Source: Rhytidiadelphus loreus
Taxonomy: Eukaryota; Streptophyta; Bryopsida; Hypnales; Hylocomiaceae
Direction: 5' to 3'
Length of the DNA stretch: 64,000 nt
NCBI GenBank assembly: GCA_947034895.1
Contig: OX344762.1
Coordinates: forward strand, 84,562,981 to 84,626,980
This document shows, one piece after another, positions 23,520 to 34,433 of this stretch (position 1 is the first letter of the stretch; every line of letters begins with the position of its first letter). The notes under the pieces were generated by a model, which saw only the letters and a list, made by a program, of their open reading frames with translations, was not told where the DNA came from and did not search any database. The position numbers and the translations under genes were made by a program.

Positions 23520-24302
23520 AGCAGATGAGCCCTGCGAGCATTCCAATCTACCTGCTGTCGCTCCACCGAGAAAAGACAATCCCAGCTCTTCAGAAAACCA
23601 ATCTTGGGGATGACGGCTTGAATGTCACACCATCGCCTTTGACTTATAAAAGCCTCAATCAGTGCAATAATGCAACTTAAACGTTCCTTTCAGAGTTTCA
23701 GTACTTTCGTAACGGAAAGGAAAAAATCGGTAGCCAATGCCCCATTCTTCCATAAGTAGCCAAAATCCCCTCAAAGAGATCAAGAAAATCAGGAGCAAGT
23801 TGAATTATTATGTACAGTATACGGAGTACCAACCCACCCCCCAAAATCAGCCATCCCTTCAAATATTTTAACAACGCACATCATCACCACCACCAAGTAC
23901 CACGAAACTTCTAACGCGGCGCAAACCACGTCTGTAACAAAGACTTCTGAGCAACTGCCTGAACCCTTGCATTGGTCAGCAGCAAACGGACTCACTTGAC
24001 GGAGTGTGCTCGATGATGCCACGAAGCTCCCCTCGTCACTTAAAAAAAGAAGCTGAACAGTGCTAACCCATTAAAAGCAAAAGCTTCTCTGTTGAAATTT
24101 CTAGAAAAAGGGGGAACCTTTTAAAACGTAGCTAATAATAACATGAAGCCGTAGCCGTTGAACTGGAGCCAGCGGCAACAGCGCGTTGACGTACTTTCAT
24201 TGGATCCTACCGTCACGCGTCAATTGCGACGCCATGTTCGTCGTCGGGAGCCTTCACGCGTAATACCTTACCTGCGTAACATCGACACCGTGTGCTTCAC
24301 TG

Positions 24303-24310
24303 CTATATAG
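24303..24310 (+). promoter_or_regulatory. TATA box of the Pro/Tyr-rich peptide gene
   Basis: CTATATAG lies about 230 bp before the start codon. It follows ~600 bp of mixed-composition DNA that looks like a promoter. Transcription probably starts near 24335, giving a ~200-base leader. Confidence 0.6.
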
Positions 24311-24537
24311 CCAACTCCCCATCTCTTATTTTCTCCAGCAGTGAAGCAGACATTGATTAAGTGCGGGATCTAGACATTGAATTCCAGACTTCGTTGATCG
24401 GTGTGCCAGTATTGCTGTCAAGGTACTGCAAGCATTCAAGCTTTTTCTGTGATCGATCGACTGATATATAGATTTCAGGTTTCGGATTGGAGTCCGGCTT
24501 TAATTTATATTGCTAGGAGAACTTGTGTGCGAGATCG

Positions 24538-24801
24538 ATGGCGATGAAGCAGGCTGTTGCGGTGTTGCTGGCGGTGATGGTGGTGATGTTCGCCGTGTCT
24601 GTGCAAGATGTGAATGCTGCAAGGCCGATTGCATCCCCTGCTCCCGCTCCTGAATACTCTGAAGGACCTGGTTATGCACCTGAGTATGCACCTGAGTATG
24701 CGCCAAGCTACTCACCGTTGTATGCTCCTGAAGCGGCGCCGAGCTATGGACCGAGTGTGGACACGCCGGCGTACGCTCCTGGACCCGTGTCCGGAGAATA
24801 G
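24538..24801 (+). CDS. Secreted Pro/Ala/Tyr-rich wall peptide (87 aa, AGP/extensin-like)
   Basis: Small secreted protein, single exon. Residues 1-27 form a signal peptide: Met/Lys start, a hydrophobic core AVLLAVMVVMFAV, and a likely cut after VNA. The mature ~60 residues are rich in Pro, Ala, Tyr and Glu, with SPAPAPEY followed by repeated YAPEYAPEYAPSYSP-type units. Ala-Pro and Ser-Pro dipeptides are typical sites of Pro hydroxylation and arabinogalactan addition; spaced Tyr could be cross-linked in the wall. There is no hydrophobic C-terminal tail, so no GPI anchor is predicted. ATG at 24538 was chosen because the upstream in-frame extension has only a TTG and would bury the signal peptide. 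A polyadenylation signal AATAAA is at 24976-24981. No known gene symbol applies. Confidence 0.75.
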   Translation: MAMKQAVAVLLAVMVVMFAVSVQDVNAARPIASPAPAPEYSEGPGYAPEYAPEYAPSYSPLYAPEAAPSYGPSVDTPAYAPGPVSGE

Positions 24802-24975
24802 AAAGCTCGACCTTGGGGAGAGATTTCAGAGCTAATTCAGCTGATTCTTGACTTCATTGTAGGGAGTTTTGTAGAAAATGAATCAATCTGCATGTGAGGG
24901 GGGTTTGTAAACTTCGCGGGGAAGGAGAAACTTCATTTTTCGCCATTGAGCGTGTATAGCCCACTATATATAGCT

Positions 24976-24981
24976 AATAAA
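24976..24981 (+). terminator. Candidate polyadenylation signal
   Basis: AATAAA, 175 bp after the stop codon of the Pro/Tyr-rich peptide gene. Confidence 0.4.
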
Positions 24982-25900
24982 AACTGGAACCGTGTCCGCT
25001 TCGAAACAGAAGCCGACTTTCTACGCTACAGAATTGTGTCATGAATGCTTTTGCAGTGTAATTTGTCGAGTGCAGCCTGATTCCAACTATGTTTTACTAC
25101 TGATTGGGCCGATTCTGGGGTCGGGTTTCTACAATGTTTGGTGAATTGTATGTTATAAACGTTTGTAGTTTAGGGAAATAGCTAGCTAGCAATGCAAGTG
25201 TATGAGGATGAATTGGAGTTGCCTGTCTTAACTTCCGAAGTGTAGAGCAGCTTGTTGATTGCAAAACCTCCCGTAATCTGAAGTGTGCTACAATCCGTTG
25301 TAACTAAAATTCTACTCTGTTAACTGAATTCAAGATTAGAGCTGTGGACTTGCATGAGAATTGAAATTGTTGCACCAAATGATCGTACGTGCGGTTTAAC
25401 AGACTTGTAAAAACTGCAAGCCTACGCGGGGTGAATTGGGTTTCTACGGAATTTTGTAGTTGCAATTGCTTCCTGGTCGGTGGAACTTTGCCGATCTCTT
25501 GCATCCGGGAGATCTCATCATGACGTACGTTGAAGTGGACAATTGTAAAGCTACGCCGGTGCAAGTCGCTGTTGTTTGTTTACAACGTCGACGCGATGAA
25601 TAGGTAAGCGGAACTCTGTTTCTGTTGTGGAAGATTAATAGAATTTTCCAGGCCCCACCACCATTAGGGTTAGGGAGGATTGACCCATGCCATTGCCCCC
25701 ATCAAAGCGTAAATGTGAAAATTGACCCCATTTTGTGCCGCTTAAATTTTGTATTTCTTCGTGGCCCCTAGCTAATTAGGGTCCTTTGATTGGAAGTATA
25801 ACTTTAGAATTTGCAAATTTTATCATATTCCTCACCTTTGGTAGTTTTTATAGTTTAGACTAGGCAGTCTGAAATGTATAATTGTCCTAGATTTTTTAAT
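24982..25900. other. Intergenic DNA, no gene seen
   Basis: Mixed composition to about 25700, then AT-rich. No splice-consistent coding model was found. The 86-codon minus frame at 25304-25564 was not recognised. Confidence 0.4.
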
Positions 25901-26134
25901 CATTAGATGTAATTTCAGGCCACCGAGAGACTGTTTGAAGGTTGTTCAACTTCATTGTTCTCCCCTTAGTGAAGGATGGCCAGTTGTTAGAAAAAGAAAA
26001 AAAATTCTAGAAAATGTGTTGACAACTTCTCGGCCACATAGGACCGTTGAGGTGTCAGGCCAACAATCAAATTCCTTGGATTCTCATAGCATTGGAACCC
26101 GCGGTCTCTAGGAGGCCCAAAAAAACATCTAATG
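25901..26134. mobile_element. 234-bp TIR element (CATTAGATG family)
   Basis: Ends are CATTAGATGTAATTTCAGGCC and the inverted CATTAGATGTTTTTTTGGGCC. The internal order (gagagactgtttgaaggttg, then ttctccccttagtgaagg, then an A-rich core, then ggccacataggaccg) matches 22879-23165. Confidence 0.7.
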
Positions 26135-27949
26135 TTATAGCATTTCTAGATATCTGAAATCTATGTGTGTCATAGATGTCATTTTCACAGTTTAGACCAC
26201 ATGGTTTGAAATCTATATAATTCCAAGATTTTTGAAATCTATACTTGTCGTAGATGTCACTTTTACAGTTTAGGTTGGGCGGTCTAAAAATGGCACATGA
26301 ATACCGTCATTTTCATGTACTTTTCCAAATTTCTAAATTTCCCAAATTTTCTGAATTTCCCAAATTTCTGAATTTAGGTATTTTCCACAAGTAGTAATAT
26401 GTGTCTAAAGTTTAATCTCATTTTTTCATAATTAAAAACATCAAATTGAGTATTATATGATTTTTAAGAAAAAAACTCTTTGTAAAAATTATAGTAATTA
26501 CATAATATTTAAAATAGTATGAAATTTAAAAAATATATAAATAGTGACAAACATCATGGTGGAATATTAGGATTAATGTACTCCTTGAACTCATATGCCA
26601 AGAGAAATTCAGTAGAAAAAGTCCAATAGTGGAGTATTTTGAGCTTTCAAGATGCTATCTTCAAAGTATCACAAAAATTACAATTTTGAAAATTTTCAAA
26701 TGGAATAAAAAGTAGATTATTGGAGCTAATTTTTCTTAATTGAGCTTTAAAACATTTAAAATAAGAAACTATATAAAAATTCAAGTTTTGACTTCCAAAA
26801 TGCCCATGGGGCTTGTGATGTCCTTTAAGGGTTAAGGATCCAAGCAATTCAATTGGTTGATTTTGGTATTTTTGAAATTGGGTCAATAGTTAGGTGATTG
26901 GGCCCCAACATAAAGTGGCCTTTACTATAGGTTTCAAATTTCTGGAACAAAATTAGTAATCACACTTGTTGTTGATCACTAAATGGTCTTAGCAAAATTA
27001 ATCCACTTGAAAAATTGACCTAAATTCATTGCTAACGCCTTTTTTAACTTCTAAGGGAATTGGAATTGTTGCATAGATTATGAATGTTTTCAAGATCTCA
27101 CAATGAGCATTGCAAGAAACACTTTTCCTTTTTTTGTATCCTTGGCCTTTGATGGGTGTTTTTTTGCTCATAATTTTTGCATTGTATGTTAGTTTGATAT
27201 GCAAGTTAAAATAAAGGTACATGTGGAAGTTGTAGACGTTGATTATTTTTTCCACTTTTTAAAAATTAGTTCACTATTGGGTGAATGCACAGTTGGGTGG
27301 CTCACTTTTTTGGTCACACTACTATTTTCAGGAAGTGCTTTGTATTGCAAGATGAAATACACATAGTAAACTCACATCATTGGATGTAAAAGTTTGTATG
27401 TACATAGAAAACTTTATTGTGTTGGACATTGTGCTTTATTCTAAAGTTCATCTTAAATTATAATAGTTATGAACTTTTGAAATTGGCATATGGACTTTGG
27501 CAAATAGGAAATGTGATTTCGTTTTGAGTTTTTTAGCAAAGAGAAAGAATATACTATTTGAATATCAACTTACCATGTATTGTATTTTAGGTTTAGAAGC
27601 CTAGAATTCAAGCCCTTTTTAGTAAAATCATTTGTAGAAGTATACTTATGGACTTCTAAAGTGTCTGATTTTAGCTTCTTTTTCCAAAGTTCATATAAAG
27701 GTCAAAAAAAGGTGTTTTTTTATTTTTGTTTCAAGAAACCCGTGTTACTAGAAAATCTCTAGGTGGGCTTGATGTTGAAAATTGAGTGGATGAACTTGCC
27801 AATGTATGAACATCCACTAACTCATTTTTTGTACTAAAAAACCTATCAATATATGAACTCCTATGGTTTTATAATGAGCCACCCAACCATGCATTCACCC
27901 TATTTTAATTCCTAAAGGATCATTGTCCCTTGCATTATCCCCTAGGGGA
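26135..27949. other. AT-rich intergenic DNA, no gene seen
   Basis: Includes a short series of 'aaatttctgaatttccc' units near 26325-26375. No coding sequence recognised. Confidence 0.5.
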
Positions 27950-28570
27950 CAAAATGAATTTGGGCAAGTTCCTATGACCTCAATTTTTAGTGAATTTTTA
28001 AAAACTTTCTCATAAGATAGAAAAACTCCTTAGCTTCATGGGAATATAATTTTTTATTTCAATTGGTGCGTTGGAGCAAAAGTTATGCCATCCAAAATAT
28101 AATTTTCATGTTGCCGAGCTGAAAAAGAAATTTACAAAAACTTGAAATTTAAATTAAATTTGTTTTCTTGTAGATCATATTTTTGTCTATATGTGAAGCT
28201 TTGATTCATTCCATTTAAATTAGTGATGTGAAAGTTATAACAATCTTTTTCCTTGGTTCGCTGTATTGTTTCCTCTATCAATGAAAATTGTCCATGTGTT
28301 TCAAAAAAAAAAAAGAAAGAAAAAAGAGTTATAACAATCTTGTTTTTCAGACAATCTAAGGATTTTTTTGAAAAATGTCTTATAAGATTTATTTTTTTAA
28401 TGCAATTTTAACAAAAGAAAATTTTGACAAGGCTAGAACAATCTCACCATTGGGATTATTGTGTTTCAATCCCAACTTAGAGCTATTAACTATTTAGTTT
28501 TTCTTTCAATCTTAAACATACTTCTATTTAATAATTTTTAAAGAATAAAAATCAAGTTTCTATACTAGTT
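27950..28570 (+). repeat. Dispersed AT-rich repeat, family B copy 3
   Basis: Inverted relative of 481-1112 and 20640-21235. It contains 'tttgattcattccatttaaa' followed by 'gtgatgtgaaagttat'. An A-rich run with GAAA units interrupts it at about 28300. Confidence 0.5.
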
Positions 28571-28605
28571 CTAAGAAACCCAAATGGTTAGCATCACTTG
28601 ATTTA

Positions 28606-28947
28606 CAGTTACATTGGGTGGCCATTTGAGGCCATTTTCCCATGCTGGAAACTAGCCATTGTTGGCCAAATTAAAAAATAATAATAAAATTTTAAAATTT
28701 TAAAATAATAAATAATAAATTTTAATTTAAAATAATTTAATTTAATTTAAAAAAATTTAAAAATAAAATAACTTTTTAAAATTTAAAAATTAATTTTTTT
28801 CAAAAAAATATTTTAAAATTAATTTTTTAATATTATCTGACATGGCAATCTCGTGGCCACATCAAATTGCTATTGTAACCAAGTTCCCATAGTCTAGGAA
28901 CTCATGGGAACTTGTGGCCCTTTAGAGAAGTTGAATCTCATCTAATG
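28606..28947. mobile_element. Probable TIR element with (A/T) core (CATTAGATG family)
   Basis: The right end 'gttgaatctcatctaatg' matches that of 55545-55779. The left end 'ttacattgggtggcc' is a poorer match. The ~150-bp core is almost purely A and T, as in the 55.6-kb copy, and is followed by 'gtggccacatca' as there. Confidence 0.45.
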
Positions 28948-29439
28948 GATGACTTCTAATTAGAGGTTGTTAAAATTGTAAATTGTTTTTTACTATGAAT
29001 ATGAAAAAAATTCAAAATAGATAATAGTCTTGTACCTTAGATTTTGGTATCTTTTAGAGGTATAATGTAAAAGTTATGGTCAAAAATTGTATCACTCTAC
29101 AATGGGTGATAAAAAAATAGTACAAGTGTCTCTTGCAATTGCCCCCAACAATAATTTATTTGACCAAAAGAGCTCCACATATAAATTTTTTGTCCTACTT
29201 TGGTTCTTATAGAAATTAAATATGCTTTGCATGGGGGATTTTACAAAATCATATTGTTTTGTAGACACCAAGAAGTCAAAAAATAATTCTTTCCCAACAC
29301 CAAAAGAATTTTGTGAGTAAAAAATAAAATTATCTAAAATTGTTCCACATTATTTTTCTATTGATACTTGTCCTCCTTGAAGAAATCCCATGATAGACTA
29401 TTTATTGCCCAATCTCTTTTTGGTTCTGAGTTTTTCTTA

Positions 29440-29920
29440 AGATTGAAATTTGAAAAACAGATTAGCTCTTTGGAGATATTATTTTTATTTTTATCTCAAT
29501 TGGTGCCCACAACTTATGCTACATTAATCTTTTTTTTTAGTTTGATGTGGAATAAAATACAAAAAAAATTGAAAAAAAATTGAAAAAAATTGTTTGATTG
29601 TTTCTTATAGATTGTATTTTTTCTACATGGAAAATTTTGATTCATTCCATTTGGATTAGTGATGTGAAAGTTATAAAGAATCTTGTTTTATTAGCAATCA
29701 TAGAAACTTCTTGAGAAAAAAATGTATTGGATTTAATTTTGAATTCAATTTATATAATTTTTCAAAATAAAAAGTTCCATGAGGTTTATTTTGCTTGCTA
29801 GAACAATGTTGGCATTAGAAATAGTGTGTTTCAATTCCATTTTAGAGCCATTAACAATTTATTTTTTCTATCAATCTTGAACCAAGTTCCATTCAACAAT
29901 TTTTAAAGAATGAAAATCAA
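29440..29920 (+). repeat. Dispersed AT-rich repeat, family B copy 4
   Basis: Contains 'ttgattcattccatttggat' followed by 'gtgatgtgaaagttat' and the 'tgtttcaattcc' block, in the same order as 27950-28570. Confidence 0.45.
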
Positions 29921-32900
29921 GTCTTTTTAAATTAAATTAAATTTTCCATTCTTTCCATTCAACTCTTCAATTTAAAAAATTAAAAAATTAAAATGTATAG
30001 TACAAATATTTTTAGTTAAGAAGATTTAAAGTCTTATAATATAATCAAATAAGGTGCAAAAAAATTTGGTTTCTTGACTTTAAATGCAAATATTTTGCAA
30101 TATATGTAGCCAAAGTTTCTAAAATTTCTTCCACACATTCATATTCTAGCCTAGTGCAAGATCCTATGGATAGATATGCAAAAAGACATAAATTTAACGT
30201 GCTTTTATCTTTGTAATAGAAATGACAATTCTAAGTGTTTTTTGACAAAAAAACAAGCCTTGGTCCTTTAGGAGTTAATTGAATATTTTTTGTTATATTT
30301 ACCAAATTGTTTTTACCTACTACTATTGAAATTACAAATTTAAAAAAACTAATGGAAATTTCTCAAGTTAATAAATAATAGATAGTATCATGTAATAAAA
30401 ATGTATAATTAAACCAAAATATAATGTAAAAGGTCAAATTGAGCTCAAAAAGCACATTTGACCATATGGCAATGGAATTTATTTTTGAAGGCTTAACTCC
30501 TAAAGGTCTAAGTGTTCATTCAATATATGCAAGATATCTTGGGTAGAATTATATGAAGTCAATTTTGAATGAATGTTCTACATGGATGTTTAAAGGGACC
30601 ATTGAAGGTGATTGGATTGTACTATTATGGAGAAAAATAGAGGTAGTTCAAATTATTGGAAGTGCCAAAAGTTTGCTTGTCATGAGGTTGGAGTTCACTA
30701 AGCACAAAAAAGTTTTTTGTCAAGTTGTATCAGAACTATTTGTCTTATCGAACGTGGCATGAAATATTGTTGGTATTGTTTTGCTAGTTTGAAATGTTCT
30801 AAGAATTGGGCATAATCACATGTTCATTTCTATGTCTTTAAGAAGATTAGAAGAATAACACCATCTATGTTAGCAATGAAATTTAGACTGCAATGACAAT
30901 TGTATACATTAAAATAGACATATCCATTCCCGTCTCTTTAAAGATTCCTCCCTCATGTACTAGTGGTGCACATTTGTTTTCTAGAATGTACTCCATTAGT
31001 ATATAAGGATGGAATTGAGAGCAAGGCGGGAATGGGTGTGTTTTACCTTACAGGTCATTGCTATCACTTGGAGCAAATGTAATTGCTTGTGGTAACTAGT
31101 TGGAAAAGTCAAAATGGAAAGTTAATGCTTATTTATTGTTATATGTTTATAAGTGCAAGATTTTCATCATTAATAGAATTTTCAATAACATAAATCTCTT
31201 TTTAAGAACTTTTAGATAACATCACAATACTAAAAATGTTTCCCATCATCTATACGGAGGTCTCCCTATAGTCACAATTATTATAGGGAAGCCTTCCATA
31301 TGATCATTTTGGCCATAGGGAGAGGTCCACATGAAAATTCTCTCCATATGATATATCTAAGAGTTCCTCTATCCATTCACTTAGATAATTAATTCTTTAG
31401 TTTTATGATGCATATATATCATTGAAGTGGAAATGTAGTGTATGAACTATTATTGATCACATGGTTCTTGGGAAATAAAATGGCTATTATATTTGGTACT
31501 TCTTGGAATGATTGCACTATCAAGGTGGTTGTTCTTTGCTAAAAGTATTTTTCACTTCTAATGTTGTGGGCATTGTTGAATGGGATGAACTAGAGGTTGA
31601 GCTTGAGGATCTAGAAATAAAGTATTGAAATGTGGTTATTTTCTCTAACTTAGTTTGCTTTGGCATTATTTGACATTATCTCTATTTTTTTTTGCAATGA
31701 TCAATCTGTAGGATTTTTCAATTTTGGTAAATGAATATCTTGAGTGATGTCTTTTGCACCTTCTCTTATAGAAAGAGACTCCATCATTGTTAGATAGAGG
31801 GTTATTCCCTTTAGAAAACAACGGATTTCTAACTACAAATAGATTTGGCCTAGGACATGAAAGAACCCATAATTACATAAAAATAAAAGTATAGTGAATG
31901 TATTCTACATGCATATGTAGATTACTTTGTATAAATTTCAAAGGCATTGTAGGAGATTTGGGAGGACAACAAATTTGTTCCTATCAACAATGACAATCCT
32001 ACATTTAGTCCTCTATTAGAAGTAAGTCTTCCCTTCTACATGCTATATTTATTGGAAACTATTCATGTGTTACACAAAAAAATTGGTTTTTGGGTGTGTG
32101 TAATGGCTTTTATGAGTGATGAAGATTGAATTTTTTTGGTTATTCATGCTCACACTAATTAATATTCTCTTGTTGTTGTATGTGCTGCATTTTGGTAGAA
32201 TTAATTTTTCCATTTCTATTGTGAGAATGTTATGGTTGTAGATTAATGAAACTATCTCAAAATCTATTCTAAAATCTATCATATAAGGTGCGTGATTATG
32301 CTTTGTGACAAATTTTTCTTGGAAGTTTTGATTTACAAAACATTCCATTTCATTAGAAGAAGATTGAGGCCTAAGGAGGGTCGTGAGTTCCTACACAGTA
32401 GGGAACACAAGCCAAAAACCTTTAAAAATAAATTAATAATAATAATGCTTGAATTGTCTAAAACGGTCCTATTAAATGATTAATTAAAAAAAATTGGAAA
32501 ATAACCTTAATGTTAAAATGAGGCAATTTGTAAAAAGACCTTGTGATCACTTGCTTGTATTTATTGGTAACATATTTGTGTCACTATGTATCTATAATAT
32601 TTAGTTCACAACCTTTAAGACTTCAAAGAAATTAATGGAGATATCTCCCTATGATTGACTTTGTCTCCCCTCCATAAATCACCCTTGAAATTTTTGTCCA
32701 AAAATCATTGAAAAGCCTCTAATTTTACCATAATACTTGGTGTATATTACCTGATATATTATTCATATATTTTACTTGAAAGTTGCCAACACTTTACATT
32801 TATGGAGTTTAAATGTTCCATCACATTCAAATAGCTTAGGGGTTGCAACACAACAAGTCTCTACATCATTCTATTTAATTTTATTTGAATCATATATTTA

Positions 32901-33687
32901 ATAGTATTGAAGGCGTGCGATTTATTGGTGTGTCTCTACATACAAGTGTTAGAAATGTTATAAGATATGGATAGAGACTTTATACATGTTAATCTCTATT
33001 TTTTTTGTATCCACCCATTGTCATTGTGAACTCTTGCATCTTGACTAGTAATATTTAATAATTGGATAGTTTTCTTGATTGAAGGCTCTAGCATGCACCT
33101 TCATCCTTTTGATGGTGTTTTCCACATTTGTTTGTTTAATCAAGTGTTTTATACCAAGGAAATGTTGAATGGAACTCTAAATGAAGTATTAAACTCCACA
33201 CAACCAAGTACCAAATCCAATAATTTTCTCGATTTTTTACTCAAAATATAGATTTTATAGAATTTTTTCAATATTATTTTGTCGATGTTTTCAAATTGCA
33301 ACCAATTATTTTTCCCAATTCCACCGACTAACTTTGAACTAGCTTCCAATTCTTCCCAAACTCTGCAATGGCAAAGGTCCTTTTCTTTTTCTTGTTTGTG
33401 TTCATCCAAAGCATTATCTCCACCACTTTTTGATTTGCTATTGCTATAATAGTATTCGACATATGAATCTACTCTCATACAAATGTACAACAAAGTTTCT
33501 ATTTCATCATCACTATTGTATTTTTCATTATTGAATGTAGAATTAATTTTCTTCTAGAGGAGCTATAACTAGCTTAATAAGACATGCATCAAAACATTGC
33601 ACATTGTACATTGTATACTGTTTATTGCAAAAAAGGATTGTAAACTTTTAAATATTTTAAGGTTCCTACATGGTTTGAAGTTATATG
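29921..33687. other. Long AT-rich intergenic stretch, no gene seen
   Basis: The largest frames (69 codons at 30553, 92 at 32070, 114 at 33149) lack recognisable domains, and no splice model joins them. A short GGTCTCC/GGTC imperfect palindrome with 'catatga' sits at 31255-31350. Nothing else was found. Confidence 0.5.
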
Positions 33688-33990
33688 AAACTTGGTGAGA
33701 ATGGAGGTCGGAGCAGTGGTTTTTATAATGAAATTCATTGTTACTTATGAACTTTCAAAGGATACGGGATAATTTGGAGATTGAGCTCCTACTACTCCCT
33801 AACCTTAGTATATCCCACGTGGATTACTTTACCTCTTACCATCCAATTTGTATAAATATCTTGTCTTCCTCAACTCCTCACACATTCAAGCAAGTGACTC
33901 TTGAATTTGTGAGTTTCACTTTTTGTGTTTACTTCAGTGTGATGTTGAATTATCAAACTTATAAATTGCCAACCGACTGTCACCTACGGT
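33688..33990 (+). repeat. Dispersed promoter-like repeat, copy 2
   Basis: Same order of blocks as 5885-6240. A TATA-like GTATAAATA is at 33850-33858. It ends just before a GC-rich stretch (34020-34140) and lies 440 bp upstream of the dioxygenase copy on the same strand, so it could act as an extra promoter there. Confidence 0.5.
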
Positions 33991-34182
33991 GTTGTGACAC
34001 TCACTTTGAACTCGCGAAGGTGCTGTGGCTAAGGCATAGGAGGACGGAACAGGGTCCAGGCATGAGACTTCGAGGGGCCACCCGGCAGTGTGGGCCAGGC
34101 CGATCGGGCCCGCTGCGTACCCCCCTATTAACTCGAGGGGGGGTACTTAACGTCTCCCAAACGCAACCCGTCACGTTGCACC

Positions 34183-34373
34183 CGCCATAGTCATCCGAGC
34201 TAGCTCTCTATCCAGATCTGGTCATATAGATCCACACGTGAGCTCGATTGATCAGATTGAACCCCACGTACTTGTACAGTGTGTTAATTTGCTAGCATTC
34301 TCTCCCACCTTGCAACCGCCATAGCCATCCATCTTCCACTCTCGCTCTATCTAGATCTGATCACATCGATCCC
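34183..34373 (+). repeat. Local duplication in the promoter of dioxygenase copy A
   Basis: Segments 34183-34233 and 34317-34373 are imperfect copies ('cgccatag.catcc', 'tctctatc.agatctg.tca', 'gatcc'). The corresponding promoter of the inverted copy (42170-42260) appears to have only one such segment. Confidence 0.5.
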
Positions 34374-34377
34374 CACT

Positions 34378-34386
34378 GTATATATG
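34378..34386 (+). promoter_or_regulatory. TATA box of dioxygenase copy A
   Basis: GTATATATG, 48 bp before the start codon. The inverted gene has the same sequence at the mirrored place. The leader would be only about 20-25 bases. Confidence 0.6.
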
Positions 34387-34433
34387 TTTGCTTGCAATTG
34401 ATACCATTGTCGCCTTGGCCACCTTCTTCCACC

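Noticed and set aside
33149..33493. 114-codon minus-strand frame
   Set aside because: No domain, low-complexity Lys/Ser composition expected from AT-rich DNA, and no splice or promoter support.
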